From the NCBI GenBank assembly GCA_049324315.1, contig JBMOKU010000048.1:1-61855 (forward strand): a stretch of 61,855 bases of DNA. The letters run 5' to 3'. The position numbers were made by a program, and so were the translations under genes. The notes under the pieces were generated by a model. The model had not been told where the DNA came from and made no database searches. It worked only from the letters and a program-made list of their open reading frames with translations. Below are positions 1 to 7,882 of this stretch, piece by piece. The number at the start of each line of letters is the position of its first letter. Positions within the stretch are counted from its first letter, which is position 1. The stretch comes from JBMOKU01 sp049324315 (GTDB lineage: Bacteria; Bacillota; Clostridia; Peptostreptococcales; Thermotaleaceae).

Positions 1-20
1 AGGATCAAACTCTCAATAAA
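1..20 (-). rRNA. 16S rRNA gene, 5' end only
   Basis: The first 20 bases are the reverse complement of the conserved 16S rRNA 5' end (reading TTTATTGAGAGTTTGATCCT on the minus strand). The rest of the rRNA operon lies to the left of the window. The exact mature 5' end is inferred from the conserved sequence, not measured. Confidence 0.93.
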
Positions 21-126
21 AAATTGATTGGTTTACGCTTTGCGTTTTGTTGCTGGCTTAATTTCTTACACTGTTTAGTTTTCAAAGACCAAATTTTTCT
101 TGTCGTCGTGTTTCGGCGACTTTTAT

Positions 127-155
127 ATCTTATCATGTCTTTCTCATTATGTCAA
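127..155 (-). promoter_or_regulatory. rRNA operon promoter, proximal
   Basis: On the minus strand there is TTGACA (150-155), a 17-base spacer and TAAGAT (127-132), about 105 bases before the 16S start. A perfect -35 at this distance is typical of Clostridia rRNA promoters. Confidence 0.75.
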
Positions 156-202
156 CTAGTTTTTGTGATATTTTTTCTCGCCTCAATTGTGAGGCAAGAT
201 AG

Positions 203-231
203 ATAATACCATATTATTTCTTTCATGTCAA
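203..231 (-). promoter_or_regulatory. rRNA operon promoter, middle
   Basis: On the minus strand: TTGACA (226-231), 17-base spacer, TATTAT (203-208). It is 76 bases upstream of the proximal promoter and in the same orientation, giving a tandem arrangement. Confidence 0.75.
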
Positions 232-282
232 CAACATTTTTTCTGACACCTAATTGCCTCCCCCTTGAAAGGGACAAGTCAT

Positions 283-311
283 ACTATAACACAGAATCAT
301 TATCATGTAAA
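283..311 (-). promoter_or_regulatory. rRNA operon promoter, distal (candidate)
   Basis: On the minus strand: TTTACA (306-311), 17-base spacer, TATAGT (283-288). It would be a third stacked promoter for the rRNA operon. The remaining bases to 471 hold no gene that I can see, only the AT-rich upstream region of the divergent yetF-like gene. Confidence 0.5.
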
Positions 312-471
312 GCAGTTTTCTTTATGAATATTATGGTAATCTCCAGCCTAAATATAAATACTTACCTATATAAATGATAATCAATTTAATTATGTCCAAC
401 AGAATAAAAACTGTATGCTCTGGTCAAAATTTAAATGTATTTCAGTCTAAAATTCGAAAGGAATAAAGCGC

Positions 472-1152
472 ATGATTATTATTTTTATCAGAACACTACT
501 ACTATATATCTTCGTATTAATCAGTATGAGACTCATGGGAAAAGGAGAGCTTGCAGAGATGCAGCCATTTGAATTGGTCGTCACCCTCATGATCGCCGAA
601 CTGGCTGCTCTTCCTATGGAGAACATGGGGGTTCCCCTTTTGAATGGGCTCATTGCCATATCTACCTTGATTTTTGCACAAGTGGTTATCTCTTTCATTA
701 ATATGAAAAGCGAAAAAGCTCGTGGGATCATCTGTGGAAAGCCCAGTATATTAATTCATAAAGGTAAAATAAATGAAGAAGAACTTCGCCGCCTTCGAAT
801 CACGATCAATGATTTAGTAGAACAGGTACGTTCAAAAGATTATCCATCCATCTCAGATGTGGAGTTTGCCATTCTCGAAACAAACGGAGATCTGAGCATT
901 ATCCCTAAAACCAGCAAAAAAAACGTGACAATAGAAGATTTGCAAGGTAAAACATCCTACGAGGGCTTGCCCATATCGCTGATCATCGACGGCCACATTA
1001 ACTATGAAAATCTCTCGAAGGCAGATAAGACAGAAGACTGGCTTATGCATCAATTAAACAAAAATGGAATAAACCATCCCAGAGAGGTTTTGTTTTCTTA
1101 CGTAGACGGAAGCAACAATTTCTTTGTCCAAAAGAAAGAAAAGAAGGAGTGA
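472..1152 (+). CDS. DUF421 / YetF-type membrane protein
   Basis: 226 aa. The N-terminal ~85 residues hold about three hydrophobic membrane segments with the RLMGKGELAEMQPFE stretch characteristic of the YetF/YrbG (DUF421) family. The cytoplasmic C-terminal part carries the usual LRRLRITINDLVEQVRSK segment followed by a small mixed alpha/beta domain. Several Bacillus paralogues of this family are spore-associated membrane proteins; the molecular function is unknown. It starts at ATG 472 after GAAAGGAATAAAG. The stop lies just before the next gene, a DUF4363-like partner, so the two probably form one transcript. Family assignment is firm, role is open. Confidence 0.88.
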   Translation: MIIIFIRTLLLYIFVLISMRLMGKGELAEMQPFELVVTLMIAELAALPMENMGVPLLNGLIAISTLIFAQVVISFINMKSEKARGIICGKPSILIHKGKINEEELRRLRITINDLVEQVRSKDYPSISDVEFAILETNGDLSIIPKTSKKNVTIEDLQGKTSYEGLPISLIIDGHINYENLSKADKTEDWLMHQLNKNGINHPREVLFSYVDGSNNFFVQKKEKKE

Positions 1153-1160
1153 TCCTAACT

Positions 1161-1541
1161 ATGAAAGCACTAATTTCTGTGATTCTCGTTGCTGCCATCA
1201 TTATAATAGGCTGGATGTATGTGTATAACACAGTAGATCATTATGCAGCAGCTTTCAAAGATTCCCTAGCTCAAGTCGCCGATCATGTCAATGAAGGGAA
1301 CTGGACCCATGCCGTTTCTGCATTTTCTCAAGTCGATGAAGAGTGGAAGGATATCCGAAAAAAATGGACTATCTTACTTGATCATCACGAGATTGACAAT
1401 ATCGATCTTTCTATGGCAAGGGCCAATCAATACATCAAAGCAAAAAATACACCTCTATCCTTAGGCGAAATAGAGGTGTTAAAGCAGTTATTTGATATTG
1501 TACGGGAAAGTGAAGCATTAACCTTTAATAATGTTCTATAA
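1161..1541 (+). CDS. DUF4363-like anchored protein
   Basis: 126 aa with one N-terminal membrane segment (about residues 3-22) and an outside domain of helices. It resembles the DUF4363 proteins that often follow yetF-like genes in Clostridia. A GTG at 1149 is in frame but overlaps the ribosome binding site AAGGAG (1144-1149), so ATG 1161, 11 bases beyond it, is the better start. It is probably co-transcribed with the gene before it. It faces pyrD tail to tail, with only 2 bases between the two stops. Function unknown. Confidence 0.75.
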   Translation: MKALISVILVAAIIIIGWMYVYNTVDHYAAAFKDSLAQVADHVNEGNWTHAVSAFSQVDEEWKDIRKKWTILLDHHEIDNIDLSMARANQYIKAKNTPLSLGEIEVLKQLFDIVRESEALTFNNVL

Positions 1542-1543
1542 CG

Positions 1544-2458
1544 TTAGAAATTTAGCTTACCCACAATCTCTTTTATGGAAGTATATCCTTTTCTTTTTAG
1601 GTATGCCTCAATTCCTTTATAGATCTCTTGTGTGATTTTGGGATTAATAAAGTTAGCTGTGCCCACAGATATGGCACTGGCTCCGGCTAAGAAAAATTCC
1701 ATGGCATCTTCTGCGCTCATGATGCCTCCCATGCCAATAACAGGTATTTTCACAGCCTTGCTGACCTCGTACACCATCCGTACTGCCACCGGTTTCACAG
1801 CAGGGCCCGACAATCCGCCAACCCCTCTGACCAAAATCGGTCTTTGCGTTTCTATATCAATGGCCATTCCCATCAGTGTATTAATCAACGATAGACAATC
1901 CGCTCCCCCGGCTTCAGCTGCTTGTCCGATTACTTTGATATCTGTTACATTGGGGCTCAACTTGACGATCAGAAATTTATCGGTATTTTCTCTTACCTTT
2001 TTCGTCACTTCATATACCCTGTCAGGGTTGGTACCAAAAGCAACGCCCCCCTCTTTTACATTGGGACAGGATATATTCAGCTCTAAAGCATCAACTGTGG
2101 TATTCGATAATATGCTTGCTATCTTCGCATACTCTTCGATGGTGTTGCCGTTGATATTGGCTATGATTTTTGTGTCAAACTGCGATAGATAAGGCAGCTC
2201 ATGCTTGATAAAATATCCAACCCCAGGGTTTTGCAATCCCACGCTATTGATCATCCCCATGGGCGTTTCAACAACTCGAGGAGGAGGATTTCCCTGCCTT
2301 TCTTCTAGGGTCAATCCCTTAACCATGATACCACCGATTTGATTTAAATCCACGTACTCTTCATATTCTCTTCCAAAGCCAAAGGTACCGGAGGCAACGG
2401 TAATAGGATTTTTCATTTGAAATCCATTTAAATCTACATTCATATTAATGCTAGTCAT
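1544..2458 (-). CDS. pyrD: dihydroorotate dehydrogenase B, catalytic subunit
   Basis: 304 aa, normal length for class 1B PyrD. It oxidises dihydroorotate to orotate on FMN in the fourth step of UMP synthesis and passes electrons to PyrK and NAD+. Visible are the substrate loop NSVGLQNPG (71-79), the NISCPNV motif with the class 1B catalytic cysteine at 131, and the FMN-binding GMGGI and SVGTANF segments near the C-terminus. ATG 2458 follows an AGAGGTGA site and overlaps the end of pyrK by 8 bases, which suggests translational coupling. It is the last gene of pyrC-F-K-D. Confidence 0.97.
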   Translation of the reverse strand: MTSINMNVDLNGFQMKNPITVASGTFGFGREYEEYVDLNQIGGIMVKGLTLEERQGNPPPRVVETPMGMINSVGLQNPGVGYFIKHELPYLSQFDTKIIANINGNTIEEYAKIASILSNTTVDALELNISCPNVKEGGVAFGTNPDRVYEVTKKVRENTDKFLIVKLSPNVTDIKVIGQAAEAGGADCLSLINTLMGMAIDIETQRPILVRGVGGLSGPAVKPVAVRMVYEVSKAVKIPVIGMGGIMSAEDAMEFFLAGASAISVGTANFINPKITQEIYKGIEAYLKRKGYTSIKEIVGKLNF

Positions 2459-3227
2459 GAAAAATCACCTCTTCTCCTGAGAATGCAGGGCCTTCCTTAC
2501 AGGTTCGGACATATTTCCATCCCGCTTCTTCTGCTTTTACCTTACAGCTGCAAACCAGACATCCGCCGATACCACAGGCCATTCTTTCTTCAATAGACAG
2601 CTGAGATGGTATACCATACTGTACACATATTTCTTGTACCCTTTTTAGCATGATTTCCGGTCCGCAGGCATATACGAGATCAGGCTTCTCACTTTTTATT
2701 TCCTCTATGGCCAGATCTGTTACATAACCCTTATGTCCACAACTGCCATCCTCTGTAGCAACCTGAACATTTTTTGCGTAGGTTTCAAATTCATCGATAA
2801 GATAAGGTTGACTCCTAAATCCAAGGATGACACGGGTACGCTTGTCTTTTAGGTTTTTTGTTAATTCTACCAGAGGTGCCGTCCCGATGCCGCCTCCAAC
2901 GATAAGTACATCTTTCATTTTATCATCAATGGTAAATCCATTGCCAAGAGGGCCTAGGATATCAAGGGTATCACCTACCTTGCGACTGCAAAGCAGTTCC
3001 GTTCCCTTACCGGCAACACGAACAACAAATTGAATTTTATTGTTATCAGCCTGACATACACTGATGGGCCTGCGGAGCAGTGGAAAAAGGCCTTCTCCAC
3101 ATTGAATATTCATAAACTGTCCGCTGGTAATCTCCGTCATCTCTGATGGCTTTTCAACAGTGATGCTGAATATCTCCGGTGCCAGCTGCCTCTTTTCAAT
3201 AATACTGCAAATAAACGGTCCCTTCAT
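2451..3227 (-). CDS. pyrK: dihydroorotate dehydrogenase B, electron transfer subunit
   Basis: About 258 aa. PyrK is the FAD/[2Fe-2S] subunit that links PyrD to NAD+. The order is a ferredoxin-reductase-type FAD domain (RRPISV motif), an NAD-binding domain (VGGGIGTAPL) and a C-terminal cysteine cluster, CGIGGCLVCSC followed by a fourth Cys, which binds the 2Fe-2S centre. Two in-frame ATGs are available. The one at 3233 is only 2 bases from AGGAGG, so ATG 3227 (spacing 8) is preferred. It lies 13 bases after pyrF and overlaps pyrD. Confidence 0.96.
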   Translation of the reverse strand: MKGPFICSIIEKRQLAPEIFSITVEKPSEMTEITSGQFMNIQCGEGLFPLLRRPISVCQADNNKIQFVVRVAGKGTELLCSRKVGDTLDILGPLGNGFTIDDKMKDVLIVGGGIGTAPLVELTKNLKDKRTRVILGFRSQPYLIDEFETYAKNVQVATEDGSCGHKGYVTDLAIEEIKSEKPDLVYACGPEIMLKRVQEICVQYGIPSQLSIEERMACGIGGCLVCSCKVKAEEAGWKYVRTCKEGPAFSGEEVIFHD

Positions 3228-3240
3228 CTCCATCTCCTCC

Positions 3241-4185
3241 TTACCAGTAGCATTTTCCCTTCTTTGCTAAAGCATCATTAATTGCATCCCGCATCAAAAT
3301 TGCTTCACTTCTAGCAGCCTGCCCATAGTTTTCTTCGGTATATCCTTTGTCTTTCATTTGATATGCAAAGATAATTCCTCGAGAAGAATTGATAACGGCA
3401 CCCAGGCCATCCTCATTAAAGCAGTCTATGATATCTTCAGCCGTTGCTCCTTGGGCACCATATCCAGGTACAAGGAAATAACTGTGGGGCATAAGCTTTC
3501 TCAGCTTTTCTGCCTGTTCAGGATACGTAGCTCCTACAACCGCTCCTACAGATGAATAGCCATTGGTTCCCAATGTAGCTCTGCTCCACCGATCCACCAT
3601 CTCAGCAACGATTTCGTATATTTTCTTCCCCTGTACTTCCAGGTCCTGCAGCTGCCCGGAGGTAGGGTTAGAAGTTTTCACCAGTACAAACATACCTCTT
3701 TCATATTGTTGGATATCCTCCATAAACTCTTTTAAACAGTCATCCCCCAAATAAGGGTTTACGGTAATCACATCTGTAGGGAAAGATTCGTGCTTTTCCC
3801 CTTCAATATCCGTTTTTCCAAGATGGGCATTGGCATAGGCCTTTGAGGTCGTTCCTATATCTCCTCTCTTGATATCCCCCACCACAAGAAGCCCTTTTTC
3901 CGTTGCATATTGGCAGGTTTTGATATAGGCTCCCATTCCTTCCAAGCCATATTGCTCATAAAAAGCAATTTGCGGTTTTACGGCAGGGACCACATCATAC
4001 ACATGATCAATAATCATCTTATTAAATTCCAAAATAGCAGCGGCTGCCGCTTTCATAGTTTTTCCATATTGTTGGTAGTATTTTTCTCTGACTTGTTGAG
4101 GAATCGACTCCAATCTTGGATCCAGACCTACGACAACATTACTTTTCTTTGTTTTAATCTCTTGAATCAGTTTATCTATGAACAT
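3241..4185 (-). CDS. pyrF: orotidine 5'-phosphate decarboxylase (long form)
   Basis: 314 aa, the longer OMP decarboxylase subfamily seen in Clostridia, actinobacteria and others. It converts OMP to UMP. The catalytic DxKxxD signature is present in VVGDIKRGDIG, and the phosphate-binding C-terminal part (VPGYGAQG and INSSRGI) is intact. An upstream in-frame start at 4233 would add 16 unlikely residues; ATG 4185 follows GGAAGGAGG and fits the family start MFIDKL. It overlaps the end of pyrC by 10 bases. Confidence 0.96.
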   Translation of the reverse strand: MFIDKLIQEIKTKKSNVVVGLDPRLESIPQQVREKYYQQYGKTMKAAAAAILEFNKMIIDHVYDVVPAVKPQIAFYEQYGLEGMGAYIKTCQYATEKGLLVVGDIKRGDIGTTSKAYANAHLGKTDIEGEKHESFPTDVITVNPYLGDDCLKEFMEDIQQYERGMFVLVKTSNPTSGQLQDLEVQGKKIYEIVAEMVDRWSRATLGTNGYSSVGAVVGATYPEQAEKLRKLMPHSYFLVPGYGAQGATAEDIIDCFNEDGLGAVINSSRGIIFAYQMKDKGYTEENYGQAARSEAILMRDAINDALAKKGKCYW

Positions 4186-5474
4186 GCGATTTTTCCTCCT
4201 TCCATAACCACCTTGCCTTGTACCAAGGTGCATACCGGTTTACCCTTTGCTCTCCATCCATGAAACGGTGTATTTTTTCCTTTAGAAACAAAGGCTTCAC
4301 GATCAATGATTTCTTCTTTCGCTATATCCAGAATCACGATATCTGCATCCGCTCCAACACCCAATTCCCCTTTATCAATGCCGATGATTTCTGCGGCCTT
4401 CCAGCTCATTTTTTCTATTAGCTGACTAAGACTCAACCTACCTTTTTCCACCAACTCCGTGTATCCAATGCAGAAAGCTGTTTCAAATCCGCTGATCCCA
4501 AAGGCAGCCCTTTCATAGTCTACTTGTTTGCTCCCTTCGTCATGGGGCGCATGATCTGTGGCTATGATGTCAATGGTGCCATCCATTAACCCCGCAATGA
4601 CCGCATCAACATCTTCTCTGCTTCGTATCGGTGGGTTCACCTTTGTATAGGTATTCCCTCTTTCGATGATTTCGTCAGTCAAGGCAAAATGATGGGGTGC
4701 CACTTCACAGGTAATCTTTATTCCCCTTGCCTTGGCACTTCTGACAAGTTCAACGGCTTCCTTCGTACTGATATGGGCAATGTGAACAGGTGTATCATAC
4801 TTCTCTGCCAATACAATATCCCGCTGTACAATCTTCCACTCTGCAGCCGAGGGAATGCCTTTGATTCCGGTTCTAACACTGGCTTCTCCTTCATGGATAC
4901 TGCCACCTGAAGCCAAATCGTGATCTTCACAGTGGTCAATCAATAGTATGCTCAACGCTTTTGCTTTTTTAAAGGCATTCTCCATAATCTCTTTATCCAT
5001 AGGTGTTTTTCCATCATCCGATACAGCCACAACTCCGGCTTCCACCAATTCTTCCATAGGTGCCAATTCTTTACCTTCTATATCCATGGTAATGCTCCCG
5101 ATTGGAAATACATTCACCACACCCTCCTTAGCCGCCTTGTCTTTCACAAACTCTATGACCGCTTTAGAATGCAAAGCAGGTTTTGTATTAGGCATACAGG
5201 CAACGGAAGTAAAGCCTCCCACCGCGGCACTCATGGTACCTGTTTTGATGGTCTCCTTATGTTCAAAGCCCGGTTCCCTCAGGTGAACATGTATATCGAC
5301 AAAACCCGGAGCAACAACTTTCCCAATAGCATTAATAACTTTGGCCCCTTGAGCATCAATGTCTTCCGACAGCATCTTTATTTTTCCGTCCTCAATAAGA
5401 ATATCCAACACCTTATCAACCTTGTTTTTAGGGTCTACAACTCTGCCACCTTTTATAATCAGTCTTTCCGCCAT
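4176..5474 (-). CDS. pyrC: dihydroorotase
   Basis: 432 aa class I dihydroorotase. It is a cytoplasmic zinc amidohydrolase that cyclises carbamoyl aspartate to dihydroorotate. The metal motif DIHVHLREPG, the later histidines (DHCEDH, HIAHIS) and the TDHAPHD aspartate motif are all present, so it should be catalytic rather than a structural DHO paralogue. A TTG at 5495 is in frame, but AGGAGG sits downstream of it and points to ATG 5474. It is first in a four-gene operon and is preceded by a PyrR-type attenuator. Confidence 0.96.
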   Translation of the reverse strand: MAERLIIKGGRVVDPKNKVDKVLDILIEDGKIKMLSEDIDAQGAKVINAIGKVVAPGFVDIHVHLREPGFEHKETIKTGTMSAAVGGFTSVACMPNTKPALHSKAVIEFVKDKAAKEGVVNVFPIGSITMDIEGKELAPMEELVEAGVVAVSDDGKTPMDKEIMENAFKKAKALSILLIDHCEDHDLASGGSIHEGEASVRTGIKGIPSAAEWKIVQRDIVLAEKYDTPVHIAHISTKEAVELVRSAKARGIKITCEVAPHHFALTDEIIERGNTYTKVNPPIRSREDVDAVIAGLMDGTIDIIATDHAPHDEGSKQVDYERAAFGISGFETAFCIGYTELVEKGRLSLSQLIEKMSWKAAEIIGIDKGELGVGADADIVILDIAKEEIIDREAFVSKGKNTPFHGWRAKGKPVCTLVQGKVVMEGGKIACS

Positions 5475-5498
5475 TTCATTCACACCTCCTAACAATAT

Positions 5499-5528
5499 AA
5501 AAAACCCTTCTACCAGAGGCAGAAGGGC
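5499..5528 (-). terminator. attenuator terminator of the pyrC operon
   Basis: On the minus strand CCCTTCTGCC-tctg-GTAGAAGGG is followed by TTTTTT, just before the pyrC ribosome binding site. With the PyrR loop upstream it makes a classical UMP-controlled attenuator. Confidence 0.82.
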
Positions 5529-5578
5529 ACAACAATCCTATCATTTGCATATAAAAAGCAAAGCTTATCTTTTGCAAC

Positions 5579-5613
5579 GTCCTTACCGGCCTCTCTGGAC
5601 CAATTTAAAGGCT
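5579..5613 (-). promoter_or_regulatory. PyrR-binding loop in the pyrC leader
   Basis: Reading the minus strand, the segment has GCCTTTAAATTGGTCCAGAG followed by AGGCCGGTAAGG. The GTCCAGAGAGGC core is a very close match to the known PyrR anti-antiterminator loop (ARUCCnGnGAGGYU), flanked by CCTTTA and TAAGG stem arms. In the family, UMP-loaded PyrR stabilises this loop and lets the terminator form. Confidence 0.85.
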
Positions 5614-5631
5614 TCTGTATTCATTTTCACT

Positions 5632-5661
5632 ATGTTATCATACTGGTTGTTATTTTGTCAA
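5632..5661 (-). promoter_or_regulatory. promoter of pyrC-F-K-D
   Basis: Minus strand TTGACA (5656-5661), 18-base spacer, TAACAT (5632-5637), placed a short distance upstream of the PyrR loop. Confidence 0.6.
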
Positions 5662-5711
5662 CAAACAAAGATACTCCACTAAAATATTACATAAACATCT
5701 CACTTTTGCAA

Positions 5712-5740
5712 TTGACATCCTCACATGGTTATGGTAGTCT
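5712..5740 (+). promoter_or_regulatory. promoter of pyrB-pyrI
   Basis: TTGACA (5712-5717), 17-base spacer, TAGTCT (5735-5740). The transcript would begin just before the first PyrR loop. Confidence 0.65.
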
Positions 5741-5751
5741 AATGGAAATGA

Positions 5752-5864
5752 AAAGTCCTTTAACTTAACCCTGTGAGGTTAAAAAGGCGAAATACCGACA
5801 AAACCATGCCGTTTTCCGTGGATATTTCTGTCCTTTTTACCTCAGGTAAAAAGGCTTTTTTATT
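5752..5864 (+). promoter_or_regulatory. PyrR attenuator of pyrB: loop, antiterminator, terminator
   Basis: The first segment (5754-5790) contains CCTTTAAC, a CCCTGTGAGGTT loop and AAAAAGGC, a PyrR-type anti-antiterminator. The stretch GGTTAAAAAGGCGAAATACC can pair with GGATATTTCTGTCC-TTTTTACC further on (about 5826-5848), forming the antiterminator. A strong terminator, CCTTTTTACC-tca-GGTAAAAAGG followed by CTTTTTT, occupies 5834-5864. The three mutually exclusive structures are visible directly; control by PyrR/UMP is from family knowledge. Confidence 0.85.
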
Positions 5865-5874
5865 ACCTGGAAGT

Positions 5875-5909
5875 ACCTTTAAATTAGTCCAGCGAGACTG
5901 AAAAGGAGG
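5875..5909 (+). promoter_or_regulatory. second PyrR-like loop covering the pyrB ribosome binding site
   Basis: ACCTTTAAATTAGTCCAGCG continues with AGACTGAAAAGGAGG. The loop AGTCCAGCGAGACT matches the PyrR consensus with one change, and the 3' arm AAAAGG is part of the Shine-Dalgarno AAAAGGAGG of pyrB. Folding would hide the ribosome site. Confidence 0.65.
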
Positions 5910-5916
5910 AAATACT

Positions 5917-6855
5917 ATGACAAACAAACCCATTCGTCACTTAATTGAACCAGAGGATTTTACAATTGAGGAGATCAACGATCTCATTAAACTAGGTGAA
6001 AAAATGTATGCAGCTCCGGAAAAATACTTCGATGTATGTAGGGGTAAAATCTTAGCTACTCTTTTTCATGAGCCAAGTACCAGAACAAAATTCAGCTTTG
6101 AAGCTGCCATGCTAAGACTCGGAGGAAATATCATTGGATTTAGCGATGCCAGCACCAGCTCTGTAGCAAAAGGAGAGAGTATTGCAGATACCATGCGGGT
6201 CATGTCTGCTTATGCCGATATCGCAGTCATGAGGCATCCAAAAGAAGGTGCCCCAAAACTGGCTTCTCTTTACTCAAGCATACCTGTTATTAACGGCGGG
6301 GACGGAGGACATCAACACCCTACCCAAACATTAACAGATCTGCTTACGATCCAGGTATTCAAAGGAACCGTAGAAAATCATGTGGTAGCATTTTGCGGAG
6401 ACCTAAAATTCGGTAGAACGGTTCATTCGCTGATCCGTACATTGGCAAGATACAATACGAAAAAGTTTATCCTCATATCACCTCCTGAACTGACACTTCC
6501 CGATTCATTGAAGAAACAGCTCATTGATACTTATCAGGTAGAACTTGTGGAAGTAACCCAGCTTGAGCAGGTCATTGACCAAATTGATATCCTTTACATG
6601 ACTCGTATTCAAAAAGAAAGATTTTTCAACGAAGCGGATTATGCTAGATTGAAAAACAGTTATATCTTAGACTTGGCAAAAATCCAAAATGCAAAAGAAG
6701 ATATGATCATTATGCATCCACTGCCAAGGGTTAATGAAATTTCGTATGAAGTTGACAATGATAAGCGAGCCGTATATTTTGAACAGGCAAAGCTAGGTGT
6801 CTATATCAGAATGGCATTAATCACAAAATTGTTGGGGGTGGATTGCTCATGTTAG
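5917..6855 (+). CDS. pyrB: aspartate carbamoyltransferase catalytic chain
   Basis: 312 aa. It joins carbamoyl phosphate and aspartate in the committed step of pyrimidine synthesis. Visible are HEPSTRTKFSFE (carbamoyl phosphate loop, near residue 50), the HPTQTLTDL motif and HPLPRVNEI near the C-terminus. ATG 5917 follows AAAAGGAGG, itself in a PyrR-like hairpin. It overlaps pyrI by 7 bases. Pairing with pyrI means the class B, allosteric, dodecameric enzyme. Confidence 0.97.
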   Translation: MTNKPIRHLIEPEDFTIEEINDLIKLGEKMYAAPEKYFDVCRGKILATLFHEPSTRTKFSFEAAMLRLGGNIIGFSDASTSSVAKGESIADTMRVMSAYADIAVMRHPKEGAPKLASLYSSIPVINGGDGGHQHPTQTLTDLLTIQVFKGTVENHVVAFCGDLKFGRTVHSLIRTLARYNTKKFILISPPELTLPDSLKKQLIDTYQVELVEVTQLEQVIDQIDILYMTRIQKERFFNEADYARLKNSYILDLAKIQNAKEDMIIMHPLPRVNEISYEVDNDKRAVYFEQAKLGVYIRMALITKLLGVDCSC

Positions 6856-7277
6856 AGGTTACAAGCATACAAAAAGGAATTGTTCTCGATCATATTACTT
6901 CCGGTAATGGTTTGAAAATCTTTAACAAGCTGATGTTGGATAAGGTGGATTTCCCGGTAGTTTTATTGATGAATGTCACCAGCAAGGAAATGGGTAGAAA
7001 AGATATCATAAAAATCGAGAATAAAATTGATATTGACTTGAACTTCCTTGGTCTGATCGACCATAATATTACCGTGAATATCATTGAAAACAATAAAATC
7101 GTCAATAAGAAAAAGGTTGAAGTACCTAAGACGGTTAAGGGCATTTTCGCCTGTCACAATCCTCGATGCATAACCAATTTTGACGATTATGTCAAACCAA
7201 CTTTCCATCTTGTGTCTCAAGAAACCCTCGAATACAAATGTGATTACTGCGAAGAAATGACGAAATATAAATTTTAA
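6849..7277 (+). CDS. pyrI: aspartate carbamoyltransferase regulatory chain
   Basis: 143 aa. It binds nucleotide effectors and links catalytic trimers. The N-terminal allosteric domain is followed by a C-terminal zinc domain with CHNPRC and CDYC, giving the four zinc cysteines. A TTG at 6843 is in frame, but ATG 6849, after GGGGGTGG, fits better. It overlaps pyrB. A strong terminator follows at 7297. Confidence 0.96.
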   Translation: MLEVTSIQKGIVLDHITSGNGLKIFNKLMLDKVDFPVVLLMNVTSKEMGRKDIIKIENKIDIDLNFLGLIDHNITVNIIENNKIVNKKKVEVPKTVKGIFACHNPRCITNFDDYVKPTFHLVSQETLEYKCDYCEEMTKYKF

Positions 7278-7296
7278 TGATTATTCGTTCAGGTAC

Positions 7297-7332
7297 AAAA
7301 GCTGCATAAAGACAATGTTATGCAGCTTTTTC
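7297..7332 (+). terminator. terminator of pyrB-pyrI
   Basis: AAAAGCTGCATAA, short loop, TTATGCAGCTTTTT: a long perfect stem with a U-run. Confidence 0.9.
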
Positions 7333-7365
7333 CTTTAGATTTTCGAAAAATCATACAGATAACGA

Positions 7366-7394
7366 TTTACATTTTCTGTATTTCATGCTATAAT
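7366..7394 (+). promoter_or_regulatory. promoter of the tandem riboswitch leader
   Basis: TTTACA (7366-7371), 17-base spacer, TATAAT (7389-7394). The third riboswitch, at 20083-20215, has an identical -35, spacer length and -10. Confidence 0.75.
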
Positions 7395-7423
7395 AATTTA
7401 CAACAATTTTATAGGTCAATTTT

Positions 7424-7556
7424 GAACGCTGAGTTCTAATAGCTTAGAAGCGGGGGAACCAATCTTTTGGGGTGAATCTCTTATCAAAGAGTAGGGTCAT
7501 CTTCTTTCGATCCGAATCCGTCAGCTAACCTCGTAAGCGTGGAGAGAGGAAATTGA
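7424..7556 (+). promoter_or_regulatory. c-di-AMP riboswitch (ydaO/yuaA type), first copy
   Basis: It carries the family's conserved blocks in order: GGGGGAACCAATCTTTTGGG, GTGAATCTC, GTAGGGTCATCTTCTTTCGA, TCCGAATCCGTCAGCTAACC and TCGTAAGCGT. The class binds c-di-AMP and usually turns expression off. Here it is followed by a terminator at 7619. About 185 bases separate it from a second aptamer. Confidence 0.92.
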
Positions 7557-7618
7557 TAGCGTGATAATGAATAAATGGCAGCACGCCTGCTTTTTGTCCT
7601 CATTATCTAGAGTATTTG

Positions 7619-7646
7619 CTATGGAGATTTCCATAGTTTTTTTATT
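7619..7646 (+). terminator. terminator after the first c-di-AMP riboswitch
   Basis: CTATGGAGATTTCCATAG followed by TTTTTTTA. The terminator after the third riboswitch has the same stem with one compensatory pair changed (CTGTGG/CCACAG). Bases 7647-7740 show no convincing gene. Confidence 0.85.
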
Positions 7647-7739
7647 CTCATCTCATATACATTTCTTTCCACACATCTGGAAATTTTTAGAATTCTATTT
7701 CTACGTTCTCAATTGTCCTGAATCACGTAACTTTTTCGC

Positions 7740-7882
7740 TTAATTCCCATGGGGAAACGGGGGAACCAATCTTTTGGGGTGAGTCTCTTATGAAAGAGTA
7801 GGGTCATCTTCTTTCGATCCGAATCCGTCAGCTAACCTCGTAAGCGTAGAAAGAGGAAAAGGAATTTTGCTTTAATTCCCAT
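7740..7882 (+). promoter_or_regulatory. c-di-AMP riboswitch, second copy, with its switch strand
   Basis: All conserved ydaO blocks recur (CGGGGGAACCAATCTTTTGG to TCGTAAGCGT). No terminator follows. Instead TTAATTCCCAT occurs twice, at 7740-7750 and 7872-7882, and the single GGAATT at 7861-7866 can pair with either copy: the first closes the aptamer stem, the second makes an alternative hairpin ahead of the acetyltransferase gene. This pairing scheme is inferred from sequence only. Confidence 0.85.

Noticed and set aside
24..206. 60-codon plus-strand frame beside the rRNA gene
   Set aside because: It overlaps the rRNA leader and promoters and has no ribosome site.
7561..7743. 60-codon frame between the two c-di-AMP riboswitches
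   Set aside because: It spans the terminator stem at 7619 and looks like random AT-rich translation. No ribosome site is seen.
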